Part shown: in pieces, positions 6,502 to 14,410 of the stretch
Position numbering within the stretch: position 1 is the first letter of the stretch
Layout of the letters: each line of letters starts with the position of its first letter
Assembly (NCBI GenBank): GCA_025453315.1
Contig: JALOQQ010000004.1
Span: 1-25,807, forward strand
Length of the DNA: 25,807 nucleotides
Origin: Planctomycetota bacterium
GTDB taxonomy: Bacteria; Patescibacteriota; Patescibacteriia; Patescibacteriales; UBA12465
Direction of reading: 5' to 3'
Program-made: the position numbers and the translations under genes
Notes under the pieces: model-generated
Seen by the model: only the letters and a program-made list of their open reading frames with translations
Database searches by the model: none
Told to the model about the DNA's origin: nothing

Positions 6502-7584
6502 ATGTCTAAAGATTATTATAGTGTTTTGGGTGTTTCGAAAACAGCCACCCCAGATGAAATAAAAAGTGCTTTTCGAAAATTAGCTCATCAACATCATCCT
6601 GACAAAGGAGGAAACGATGCTAAATTTAAAGAAATAAACGAAGCCTATCAGGTTTTAGGTAATGCCGAAAAACGTCGTCAATACGACCAATTTGGATCAA
6701 GTTTTCAGCATGGTCAAGCTGGTGGCGCTAATGGTTTTTCTGGTTTTGAAGGTTTTAGTCAGGGCAATATTAATATGGATGATTTGGGTGATATCTTAAG
6801 CGGTTTTGGTGACATGTTTGGTTTTTCTTCAGGTCGTTCCGGTCGCTCTGGTTCTCGACAAAAAGAACGCGGACATGATTTAGAAATGGGAATATCAATT
6901 GATTTTTTAGAAGCAGTTTTTGGTACGGAAAAAGAAATTAAATTAAATAAAAAAGTTACTTGCCATCATTGTCATGGTCAGGGCGCTGAGCCAGGAAGTA
7001 AAGTAGAAAATTGTCGGACTTGCCAAGGACAGGGTTACGTTTTTAGAGTACAAAGATCGATGTTTGGCAGTATGCAAGTACAAAGCGCTTGTCCAGATTG
7101 TGGCGGTGAAGGAAAAATTTTTTCCAAGAAATGCCATGAATGTTCTGGAGTTGGAGTGGTTAAGGACGAAGTGCGTTTAAAAATCAAAATTCCAGCCGGT
7201 ATTGATAATGGTGAAGCTATTCGTTTGAGTGGTCAGGGTGAGGCTGGAATGAAAGGTGCTCCAGCGGGTGATTTATATTTACGTATTAAAATTACTCCTG
7301 ATAAACGTTTTCATCGCGAAGGAGCTGATATTAGAAATAGGGTAGAGATCGGCGTTACTAAAGCGGCTTTAGGTGGTGATGTAGAAATTGAAACAGTGCA
7401 TGGTTCATTAACTTTAAAAATACCAGAGGGCACTCAATCTGGTACAGTTTTTCGTTTAAAAGAAAAAGGTCTACCAAGATTGCATAGTCATGGTCAAGGT
7501 GATCATTTTGTAGAAGTAACCGTTAAAGTACCAACTCATTTATCCAAACAACAAAAGAAAATGTTAGAAGAATTGGCTATTTAG
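6502..7584 (+). CDS. dnaJ: Co-chaperone DnaJ (Hsp40)
   Basis: 360 residues with all four parts of a class I DnaJ. The J domain (1-68) has HPD at 32-34, which stimulates the DnaK ATPase. A Gly/Phe-rich linker covers about 69-125. The zinc domain has four C-x-x-C-x-G-x-G repeats at 154-161 (CHHCHGQG), 171-178 (CRTCQGQG), 197-204 (CPDCGGEG) and 211-218 (CHECSGVG). The C-terminal beta domains include GGDVEIETVHG, followed by a short dimerisation tail. It hands unfolded substrates to DnaK. It lies 111 bases after dnaK beyond a hairpin lacking a T tract, so read-through from dnaK is plausible. It ends in TAG and is followed by a good terminator. Confidence 0.98.
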   Translation: MSKDYYSVLGVSKTATPDEIKSAFRKLAHQHHPDKGGNDAKFKEINEAYQVLGNAEKRRQYDQFGSSFQHGQAGGANGFSGFEGFSQGNINMDDLGDILSGFGDMFGFSSGRSGRSGSRQKERGHDLEMGISIDFLEAVFGTEKEIKLNKKVTCHHCHGQGAEPGSKVENCRTCQGQGYVFRVQRSMFGSMQVQSACPDCGGEGKIFSKKCHECSGVGVVKDEVRLKIKIPAGIDNGEAIRLSGQGEAGMKGAPAGDLYLRIKITPDKRFHREGADIRNRVEIGVTKAALGGDVEIETVHGSLTLKIPEGTQSGTVFRLKEKGLPRLHSHGQGDHFVEVTVKVPTHLSKQQKKMLEELAI

Positions 7585-7655
7585 TTAATAAAATCAGTTA
7601 CTTAAATGAATGTTAATTGGTTTATGTTATTGGTTTTAAATAAATTTTATTATTC

Positions 7656-7685
7656 AAAAAACAAGGATTAAAGACCTTGTTTTTT
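7656..7685. terminator. Intrinsic terminator after dnaJ
   Basis: AAAAAACAAGG (7656-7666), 8-base loop, CCTTGT (7675-7680), then TTTTT (7681-7685). The flanking A and T runs extend the stem. The descending arm and T tract overlap the -35 box of the tatD promoter. Confidence 0.88.
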
Positions 7686-7704
7686 GTTATTTAGGTGCTA
7701 CAAT
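7677..7704 (+). promoter_or_regulatory. tatD promoter, extended -10
   Basis: TTGTTT (7677-7682), 16 bp, TACAAT (7699-7704), with TGC directly upstream of the -10. Predicted start near 7711. The -35 is embedded in the dnaJ terminator, a compact arrangement. Confidence 0.65.
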
Positions 7705-7773
7705 TAGAATGACTTTACTGCAGTAGTGGTTAAAGTTAAATTTATTAAATTTGTTACTATTTTTACATTGTTT

Positions 7774-8619
7774 ATGTTTATAGATACTCATGCTCATGTT
7801 AACTTTGCGGCCTTTAAAGATGATGCCGATTCAGTTATTCGTTATGCCCTAGATAATAGTGTCTGGATGATTTTAGTTGGTTCGGAATTTAAAACCTCTA
7901 ATCGTGCCTTGAATTATGCCAACCGTTATGATCGTGGCGTTTATGCGGCTGTTGGTATGCATCCGATACATTTAGAAGAGGCCTTAGTTGAAGATGATAG
8001 CGGTGATTATAAATTTGTTAGTCGAGCTGAGGAATTTAGTTATGATAATTATGAAAAACTAGCTAAATTTCCTAAGGTCGTGGCTATTGGAGAAATTGGT
8101 TTGGATTATTACCATCTTAACCCAGAAAAAGATCCTCGTTTACTAAAGCAACAACAGCAAGAAGTTTTTATTCAACAATTATTATTAGCCAGACGTTTAA
8201 ATTTGCCAGTAATTATTCATTGTCGTCAGGCTCACGATGATTTATTGGCTATTCTAAAAGATTTTAAACAGGATTATAAAGATTTAATTCCCAAAGATCG
8301 TCCTTGGGGAGTGGTTCATTGTTTTTCCGGTAACGAAGATTTAGCCTGGCAGTATTTTTCTTTAGGTCTTTATATTTCCTTTACTGGACTCATTACCTTT
8401 AGTAAGCAGTGGGATGATCTTATTCGCAAGGCACCACTAGAAAAGATAATGATCGAAACTGATTGTCCTTATATGACACCAGAGCCTTATCGTGGTCAAA
8501 GAAATGAACCAATGTTAGTTCAATATGTTGCGCAAAGAATGGCTGAAATACGTAATTCTGATATTGAAAGTATTGCCGAGGCCACCACTTATAATGCTAA
8601 AAATCTTTTCCGACTTTAA
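7774..8619 (+). CDS. tatD: TatD-family metal-dependent deoxyribonuclease
   Basis: 281 residues from the ATG at 7774. A GTG at 7726 adds 16 hydrophobic residues, but the family normally begins with M-x-x-D-T-H-x-H, as here (MFIDTHAHVN; His6, His8). Other metal ligands of the amidohydrolase-type TIM barrel are present: Glu107 in GEIGLDYY, His149 in IIHCRQAHDD, His182 in HCFSGN and Asp230 in ETDCPYMTPEPYRG. TatD enzymes are 3' exonucleases acting on single-stranded or damaged DNA, with some D-aminoacyl-tRNA deacylase activity reported in the wider family. The length is slightly above the usual 255-265, from an insert around 70-95 (EDDSGDYKFVSRAEEFSYDNYE). It is transcribed alone from an extended -10 promoter. 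No terminator follows. Confidence 0.94.
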   Translation: MFIDTHAHVNFAAFKDDADSVIRYALDNSVWMILVGSEFKTSNRALNYANRYDRGVYAAVGMHPIHLEEALVEDDSGDYKFVSRAEEFSYDNYEKLAKFPKVVAIGEIGLDYYHLNPEKDPRLLKQQQQEVFIQQLLLARRLNLPVIIHCRQAHDDLLAILKDFKQDYKDLIPKDRPWGVVHCFSGNEDLAWQYFSLGLYISFTGLITFSKQWDDLIRKAPLEKIMIETDCPYMTPEPYRGQRNEPMLVQYVAQRMAEIRNSDIESIAEATTYNAKNLFRL

Positions 8620-8686
8620 GTAATAGTTATTGTATTTATATTTAGGTTTTTGAGTAATGGTAATTGTATTTCTATTTAGGCTTTAC
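8619..8686 (+). repeat. Imperfect 34-bp tandem repeat before the secretion genes
   Basis: Two 34-base copies (8619-8652 and 8653-8686) agree at 28 positions; both contain AGTAAT, then TTGTATTT, then TATTTAGG. A partial third copy, AATAGTAATTAC, follows. It lies between tatD and the promoter of the first secretion gene, so it could be a binding-site array or a simple duplication. Confidence 0.6.
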
Positions 8687-8703
8687 AAATAATAGTAATT
8701 ACT

Positions 8704-8731
8704 TTGCTTTTTTTCCTTTTTGTTGTAAAAT
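8704..8731 (+). promoter_or_regulatory. Promoter of the first secretion block
   Basis: TTGCTT (8704-8709), 16 bp, TAAAAT (8726-8731). A start about 7 bases downstream would leave only about 6 bases before the ATG at 8744, so translation would be almost leaderless. Confidence 0.5.
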
Positions 8732-8743
8732 AAAAGTAAATTT

Positions 8744-9292
8744 ATGGCCGCAAAAAATCAGAGACAAAACAATCAAATGGATGAACAAATGGCTGTAGAA
8801 CAACAGGAGAATCAAGAGATAATGCAAGAAGAAGAATTGCAAGGTCAAAAAAATCAGGCCAGTTTAATTGCCCAGGTTAGTGCTAAGAAAAAAGAAGAAC
8901 AAATTGGAAAAATTTCCGGACTGCAGAAAGCGACTAACAGTGCCTTAAAATGGGCTTGGGAGTATTTAATACCAACAATTGGTTTGAGTTTGATTTATAT
9001 TAATGTTCATGTTTTTGGTAGTAGGTCGATGGGAGAAAAATATTTTTGTAAATTAGGTTACGAATGGGTTCCTGACAACATGCGCCAAAAAATGGGCTCC
9101 AAGATTAAACAGATAGGGGAAAAGGCTAATGTGCCAGAAACAGCTGCTTTTTGTTGTTTAGATAGTTGTTGTATTCTTTCAATAGTGATAGTAATTACCG
9201 GCCTAATATTGCTTTATCAAATTGTTACCGGTGAATTTGTTTTAACTTTATTAAAAGGAATGCTTTCAAAGATCAGTAATTTGTTTAATTAA
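8744..9292 (+). CDS. Two-helix membrane protein of the type IV secretion cluster
   Basis: 182 residues. Residues 1-60 are Gln/Glu/Lys-rich with no hydrophobic stretch and probably cytoplasmic. Membrane helices lie at about 72-92 (WEYLIPTIGLSLIYINVHVF) and 143-165, leaving a basic loop between them. A cysteine cluster C-C-L-D-S-C-C sits at 137-143 at the edge of helix 2, with another Cys at 102. No family was recognised. Position decides its likely job: it is the first gene of a unit with the VirB6/TrbL-like gene, nine bases ahead of it. A VirB2/TrbC-like pilin is conceivable from the two-helix layout, but no cleavable signal peptide is visible and the long Gln-rich head is unlike pilins. A VirB3-like or channel-accessory role is equally possible. 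Confidence 0.7.
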   Translation: MAAKNQRQNNQMDEQMAVEQQENQEIMQEEELQGQKNQASLIAQVSAKKKEEQIGKISGLQKATNSALKWAWEYLIPTIGLSLIYINVHVFGSRSMGEKYFCKLGYEWVPDNMRQKMGSKIKQIGEKANVPETAAFCCLDSCCILSIVIVITGLILLYQIVTGEFVLTLLKGMLSKISNLFN

Positions 9293-9301
9293 TTTAATTT
9301 A

Positions 9302-11950
9302 ATGTTTAAAAATAAAAAAATAAAATATTTTTTTATTAGCATTCTCACACTTGCCAGCTTGTTTTTAGTTGGTAATTTTGCGTTGGCCGACGGCAATATT
9401 GTTACTGATACTATTTCTTCTATTTTGGCTAGTATCATGTATGCTTTAACAGCTATTGTTGGTAAGGTGCTTATGCTTGCCATGTGGCTTTTAACTTATG
9501 TTGCTCAATATAATGATTTTATTAACTCCCCGGCTGTAGCAAATGGCTGGGTAATTGTACGTGATATTGGTAATATGTTTTTTGTTTTAATAATGCTTGT
9601 TATTGCTTTTGCCACTATTTTGCGAGTTGAAGAATATAATTATAAAAAATTATTACCAAAAGTAATAATCATGGCGGTTTTAATTAACTTTTCTAAAATA
9701 ATTTGCGGTTTATTTATTGATTTTACTCAGGTAATAATGCTTTCTTTTGTTAATGCTTTTAAGGAAATGGCTAATGGTAATCTGTTTAACATGTTGGGCT
9801 TAGATGGTTTATTATCAATGACGCAAAATGATACCTTGAAAGATAGTACTGGTGTTAGTAACTCTAGCATCCTCGGAACTTTTGTTTTAGCTTTTTTCTA
9901 CGTTTTAATTTCTCTAGTAGTGGTGTTGACGATGGTGATTATGCTTTGTTACCGCATTATTATGATTTGGGTTTACGTCGTATTATCACCTATGGCTTAT
10001 CTACTTGCTGCTTTTCCAGCCGGTCAAAAATATTCTTCTCAGTGGTGGGATGAATTTAGTAAGAATTTAATTGTTGGCCCAGTATTAGCTTTCTTTATTT
10101 GGCTTTCTTTTGCTTCTTTAGGTAATGTTCAAAGTGGTCAGCAAATCATGAATGTTGATACTAAGGGTGCTGATGGTGTTGATATTAAAACAACAGCACC
10201 TACCGCCGGTGTTTCTAAAGCTGGTAGTACAGATCACATGATAAAATTTATTATTTCCATTGGTATGCTTATCGGTGGTATGACGGTTGCTCAGCAAATT
10301 GGTGGTGTGGTTGGCGGTATTGCTGGTAAGGGTATGGCTGCTCTAAATAGTGGTAAGGCCGCTCTCAGTAGTGGGGCTAAGAAACTTGGTAAATCACTTG
10401 TTACTGGTGATAATTGGGCGGCCAGAAAAATGGCTGCCAACGTTGGCGGCGTCTTTACTTTAAGACCAGGAGAAATAGCTCGAGGTTTTAAAGCTTCAAT
10501 GGCAGCAAAAAAAGCTGATGATGAATCTAAAATACAAAGTAGGGCTCAAGCCAATTTTGAATCAGGAAATACTTTAAGAAGAATGACCTTGGGTATGGCG
10601 GCTTCAGAGTCTTATTTTGATAGATATGGCTCTTGGAGAGGAATGAAAACAATAGTAAAAGACGCTAATAATGATAGAGTTAGACCCAGATTAGAGAGAG
10701 ATAAGAAAGTGGCTGATGATTTACAAGAGGCCGTAAGTAAAAAAGATTCTTCTAGTAAAAGATATTCAGATTTGGTTGTGGGAAATGAAGCAAAAAGAAA
10801 AAAAATAAAAGAAGAGCTTGATACGTATAAAGCTATTGAGTCTGAATCTATGGATGATAACGATACTGAAGAGGCAAGGAAGAATATAGCCCAGAAAGAA
10901 AAAGAATTAATGGATTTGAATTCAAATGAAGCTAAAGCTAAAAAAGAATATGAAGATTCTAGAATTGAAGCTTCTACTCAAGAAGATAATTTTAGAAAAC
11001 ATTTTAAAATTAAAGCTGATGTGAATATTGACGATAAATTACTAAAAGATAAAATGAAAGAAATTAAAGAGAATTTATCGGACAAAATGATTCCCACTGC
11101 TTTTGCCGAATCTAAGGCCGAAAGACATGCTGTTGATGCTGCTAAGAAGAATTTTTCTCATATTGATAATTCGGATCAGTTATACTCTTATTATAAAGAT
11201 GCTATGTCTCGAGGTAATAATATTGAAGCTAAGGCTATAATGGAAAAAATGTCTTCTGATGGTAATGGCAATGACTTGCTTAATAATGAAGGCTTTGAAT
11301 CAACTGCCATCGGTTTAAATATGTTTAGGCAAAAGAAGTTGAAGGAAGGTTTCTTTAAAAATGAACAAGAATCCTTACGTTGGATGAGTGATTTTAGCTC
11401 CTTAGAAGAAAAAGTTAATCACTGGGATATGGCTAAAACAATTGGCACTAATTCAGCTGGTCAGTTAGAGAGTTTAGTAAAACTTAAGACTGGTAAAAGG
11501 GCTGATGGAACAGAAAGAGATGGAAGTAAAGTCGAAGACTATGATGATGGTGAGCATGCTAAGCAGTCTTATAGTGAATTAATGAAATTGGAGCCACAAA
11601 AAATTGTTCAGATATTAAACAGGCTTGGTTATGGTGGTCAAAACAGTGAAGGTGAATTTAGATTATCTAATTTAGGAGCGATGTTAGTTAAAACTTTAGG
11701 ATCTAACGGAACCTTTAGAGATCAAGGTGGTCGTATGCAGGCTAATGCCGCCATGTTTTTAACTCAACCCAAAGTACTTGAAGCTATGAGAAAAATGGGA
11801 ATTGATACTAGTCACACTAGTCCTGATGGCGGTAAAACTAAGGGTAATTTACAAGAAATGTTTACCAGAGCCGGTAAAAGCAAGGATAGTGGTGGCAGTA
11901 TCAAAAATACAGATGTTTATAATTTTGTTATAAATACCTTAAATGAATAA
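9302..11950 (+). CDS. VirB6/TrbL-like channel protein with long soluble tail
   Basis: 882 residues. Residues 5-29 look like a signal sequence (a hydrophobic run ending NFALADG). About six further membrane segments follow at roughly 37-67, 82-110, 116-150, 187-240 (probably two), 254-275 and 313-345, the last Gly-rich (GGVVGGIAGKG). This layout and the IWVYVVLSPMAYLLAAFP segment fit the TrbL/VirB6 polytopic family, which forms the inner-membrane channel of type IV secretion systems. Residues 350-882 are hydrophilic, charged and rich in coiled coil around 460-570, and have no recognised domain. Such extended VirB6 proteins are known in other lineages (for example Rickettsia); whether this tail is cytoplasmic or exported cannot be read from sequence. 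It follows the two-helix protein by 9 bases and precedes the next gene by 5, so it is co-transcribed. Confidence 0.8.
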   Translation: MFKNKKIKYFFISILTLASLFLVGNFALADGNIVTDTISSILASIMYALTAIVGKVLMLAMWLLTYVAQYNDFINSPAVANGWVIVRDIGNMFFVLIMLVIAFATILRVEEYNYKKLLPKVIIMAVLINFSKIICGLFIDFTQVIMLSFVNAFKEMANGNLFNMLGLDGLLSMTQNDTLKDSTGVSNSSILGTFVLAFFYVLISLVVVLTMVIMLCYRIIMIWVYVVLSPMAYLLAAFPAGQKYSSQWWDEFSKNLIVGPVLAFFIWLSFASLGNVQSGQQIMNVDTKGADGVDIKTTAPTAGVSKAGSTDHMIKFIISIGMLIGGMTVAQQIGGVVGGIAGKGMAALNSGKAALSSGAKKLGKSLVTGDNWAARKMAANVGGVFTLRPGEIARGFKASMAAKKADDESKIQSRAQANFESGNTLRRMTLGMAASESYFDRYGSWRGMKTIVKDANNDRVRPRLERDKKVADDLQEAVSKKDSSSKRYSDLVVGNEAKRKKIKEELDTYKAIESESMDDNDTEEARKNIAQKEKELMDLNSNEAKAKKEYEDSRIEASTQEDNFRKHFKIKADVNIDDKLLKDKMKEIKENLSDKMIPTAFAESKAERHAVDAAKKNFSHIDNSDQLYSYYKDAMSRGNNIEAKAIMEKMSSDGNGNDLLNNEGFESTAIGLNMFRQKKLKEGFFKNEQESLRWMSDFSSLEEKVNHWDMAKTIGTNSAGQLESLVKLKTGKRADGTERDGSKVEDYDDGEHAKQSYSELMKLEPQKIVQILNRLGYGGQNSEGEFRLSNLGAMLVKTLGSNGTFRDQGGRMQANAAMFLTQPKVLEAMRKMGIDTSHTSPDGGKTKGNLQEMFTRAGKSKDSGGSIKNTDVYNFVINTLNE

Positions 11951-11955
11951 AGCTT

Positions 11956-12978
11956 ATGCCTAAGATAGAAAATTTAATTAATCAGCAATTTTTAGATAAT
12001 ATTGATAATCTAGTTAACGAAATCATTAGTAATGATGATGTTGGCAGTGCCCAGGGTTTACTTAAGGGATTAAACAGTGCTGTGAACAATGAAGAGTTGA
12101 AAAGGAAGTATCCTGATATTTATAAAAAATATTTATTAAATAAGACTAAAGCTTCTTTTATATGTTTGCCACTTATCGATAAGGAGGATGTTGTTAATGC
12201 TTTTAGTGACTTTAAAGTTATTTATTCTTTAGAGAATTATGATGTTATTCTAAAGTTAGATTATTTTTTAAGTTCCATTCTTGACCTTAAAGAAAGAGAC
12301 ACTATTAAACAAAAAATAAAAGATGTTTTATTAAAAAATTCTTCTAAATTAACTCAAAATGATATATTGATTGGTAAAATTTTACAAAAACCTACTATTG
12401 CTAATTGGTTAAAAGATTATTATTCAAAATTAGGCTTAAATCCGGTTGATAATGTTAAATTGAGACAATATTTAATTAATGATGAAAATACTAAAACTTT
12501 ATCTAGTGAAGATAGAAATAATCTAGAAATCTTATTAACCTTATTTGAAAAATTAAAAACCTCCTCTTCAGATATAAAAAATGTTGAAGATAAATTTACA
12601 GTTATACTTCCGAATGGAAAAGTTGGTTCTTTTGTTCGCGGCAATATAGAAGAACCAGAGGTGGAAGTTGAAAAATTATTTGAGGCTATAAAAAAAGAAT
12701 TAGATTTAGAAAATGCTGAGCGCAGAAAGACGGAAGCCCCTAATCCTTCCCCAATTTTATCAGCTCAATCTGCTGAAGTTAATGTTTCTTCTCTTTCTAC
12801 GCCAACAATAAGTAAACAATCTAGTATAGAAAATAAACCAACAACTGAAAAAGTTATTGATCCGGCTCAAGCAGCTAGAATAGCGGAGATGCAGAAAATG
12901 GTAGAACAGTATCCGGCAGAAAGTTTTGAACGTAAAGCCCTAGAACAAGAAATTGAAAGAATGAAGAAAGCGGTTTAA
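11956..12978 (+). CDS. Uncharacterised helical protein, secretion cluster
   Basis: 340 residues with no signal peptide or membrane helix, so cytoplasmic or loosely membrane-associated. Residues 1-210 are helical with regular leucine spacing. Residues 255-300 are a Ser/Thr/Pro/Ala-rich linker. Residues 308-340 are a short charged coiled coil (RIAEMQKMVEQYP, then KALEQEIERMKK). No family was recognised. It begins five bases after the VirB6-like stop and ends the first secretion transcript before a terminator. Tight coupling suggests it partners the VirB6-like tail or regulates the system. It could equally be a chaperone or scaffold. Confidence 0.65.
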   Translation: MPKIENLINQQFLDNIDNLVNEIISNDDVGSAQGLLKGLNSAVNNEELKRKYPDIYKKYLLNKTKASFICLPLIDKEDVVNAFSDFKVIYSLENYDVILKLDYFLSSILDLKERDTIKQKIKDVLLKNSSKLTQNDILIGKILQKPTIANWLKDYYSKLGLNPVDNVKLRQYLINDENTKTLSSEDRNNLEILLTLFEKLKTSSSDIKNVEDKFTVILPNGKVGSFVRGNIEEPEVEVEKLFEAIKKELDLENAERRKTEAPNPSPILSAQSAEVNVSSLSTPTISKQSSIENKPTTEKVIDPAQAARIAEMQKMVEQYPAESFERKALEQEIERMKKAV

Positions 12979-13070
12979 TTTTAAAAGGATTTTTTAAAAA
13001 TAGTTAATGATTTTAGATATTAAGGTTATTAGGTGGGTAAAAAATTATTAAAATATAATTCAAATTTGCT

Positions 13071-13119
13071 TTTAAAGCCAAGCTTCTTCCGTTTATACTA
13101 AAAGCTTGGTCTTTGTTTT
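13071..13119 (+). terminator. Terminator after the first secretion block
   Basis: CCAAGCTT (13078-13085) pairs perfectly with AAGCTTGG (13102-13109) across a 16-base loop, extended by AAAG/CTTT with one bulged T. CTTTGTTTT follows. The large loop and interrupted T tract make it moderate. Confidence 0.7.
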
Positions 13120-13186
13120 AAAAGAAGATATTTATTAAATTGTCTTAAAATATTACTTGAAATGTGTTCAAGAGTATATATTATAT

Positions 13187-14347
13187 ATGTCTATAAAACT
13201 TATTACTTCAGAATCAGTAGCTGAGGGTCATCCGGACAAAGTTTGTGACCAATTAAGCGATGGTATTCTTGATGAAATGTTAAAACAAGATCAGGAGAGT
13301 CACGCCGCTATTGAATGTTTTTGTACTAATGGTTTAGTTTTGGTTGGTGGTGAGGCACGTACCGAAGCTTATGTTAATATTGATGAAACCGTCAGAACAA
13401 TTTTAAAAGGAATTGGTTATGATACTCCGGAGTCCGGCTTCTTTAATGAAAGTGTTGGTATTATTTCTGCTCTTCATGAACAAAGCCAAGAAATTGCTCA
13501 AGGAGTAGATGAGGGAAGTGGAGAATTCAAAGAACAGGGCGCTGGCGATCAAGGCTTGATGTATGGTTTTGCTACTACCGAAACCGAAGAATTAATGCCT
13601 CAACCAATTATTTTAGCTCACGCTTTAGTAAAAAAAATGGCTGAATTGCGCAAGAATAAGACTTTGCCCTACTTATTTCCCGATGGTAAAAGCCAAGTTA
13701 CTTTGCAATATGAGAATGGTTTAGTTACAAGAGCAGAAACTATTGTTATTGCCGCCCATCATAGCAAAGATATAGAAATAGAAGCTTTGCGCCATGATAT
13801 TTTAAATAAAGTAATCAAGCCGGTACTAGGTAGTTTATTAGATGATAAAACTAAGCTTTTTATTAATGCTACTGGTAGTTTTTTAATGGGTGGTCCACGA
13901 GCTGACACCGGATTAACTGGTAGAAAAATAATGGTTGATACTTATGGTGGTTTAGGTTTGCATGGTGGTGGTGCTTTTTCTGGAAAAGATGCAACTAAGG
14001 TGGATCGTAGTGCGGCGTATATGGCGCGTTATGTTGCTAAAAATATTGTCGCCTCTGGCTTAGCTGATAAATGCCAATTACAAGTTGCTTATGCCATTGG
14101 TGTTAGTGAACCGGTAGGAATTTATCTTGATACTTTTCAAACTAATAAAGTTGCTGAAGAAAAAATTGTTTCTAGTATAAAAGATATTTTTAATTTTCAT
14201 CCTAAAGAAATTATTTCTACTCTTGAATTAAAGCGTCCAATCTTTAAAAAGACGGCCGCTTATGGTCATTTTGGTCGCAATGAAAGTGAGTTTTCTTGGG
14301 AAAAAACCGATAAGGTTTCCGAACTGAAAAGGTATTTTGGTATTTAG
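13187..14347 (+). CDS. metK: S-adenosylmethionine synthetase
   Basis: 386 residues from the ATG at 13187, matching the usual 380-400. A TTG at 13157 would add ten residues but lacks family support; MSIKLITSESVAEGHPDK is the standard start. Signatures present: GHPDKVCDQLSD with the ATP-binding His, GAGDQGLMYGFAT, and the phosphate-binding glycine-rich loop GGGAFSGKDATKVDRSAAY. MetK joins methionine and ATP to make S-adenosylmethionine, with release of phosphate and pyrophosphate; the enzyme works as dimers or tetramers in the cytoplasm. It separates the two secretion blocks without obvious functional reason. It ends TAG, and the next promoter overlaps its last codons. No SAM riboswitch is visible in the 209-base gap upstream, and no confident promoter either. 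Confidence 0.98.
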   Translation: MSIKLITSESVAEGHPDKVCDQLSDGILDEMLKQDQESHAAIECFCTNGLVLVGGEARTEAYVNIDETVRTILKGIGYDTPESGFFNESVGIISALHEQSQEIAQGVDEGSGEFKEQGAGDQGLMYGFATTETEELMPQPIILAHALVKKMAELRKNKTLPYLFPDGKSQVTLQYENGLVTRAETIVIAAHHSKDIEIEALRHDILNKVIKPVLGSLLDDKTKLFINATGSFLMGGPRADTGLTGRKIMVDTYGGLGLHGGGAFSGKDATKVDRSAAYMARYVAKNIVASGLADKCQLQVAYAIGVSEPVGIYLDTFQTNKVAEEKIVSSIKDIFNFHPKEIISTLELKRPIFKKTAAYGHFGRNESEFSWEKTDKVSELKRYFGI

Positions 14348-14364
14348 TCAAATTATGCTACAAT
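14337..14364 (+). promoter_or_regulatory. Promoter of the second secretion block, extended -10
   Basis: TTGGTA (14337-14342), 16 bp, TACAAT (14359-14364), with TGC directly upstream of the -10. The -35 lies inside the last codons of metK. Predicted start near 14371, about 40 bases before the ATG at 14411. Spacing and TGC match the hrcA and tatD promoters. Confidence 0.65.
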
Positions 14365-14410
14365 ATGAATAATACTCGGCGACTTGGCCGAACTTTTCCT
14401 TAATCTTTTT

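Noticed and set aside
7726..7773. Upstream GTG start for tatD, giving a hydrophobic N-terminus
   Set aside because: TatD proteins begin at the D-T-H-x-H strand, matching the ATG at 7774; a signal peptide is not expected.
13157..13186. Upstream TTG start for metK
   Set aside because: The family start MSIKLITSES fits the ATG at 13187.
13078..13186. SAM riboswitch upstream of metK
   Set aside because: The hairpin is a terminator of the previous unit and no conserved SAM-riboswitch core was seen.
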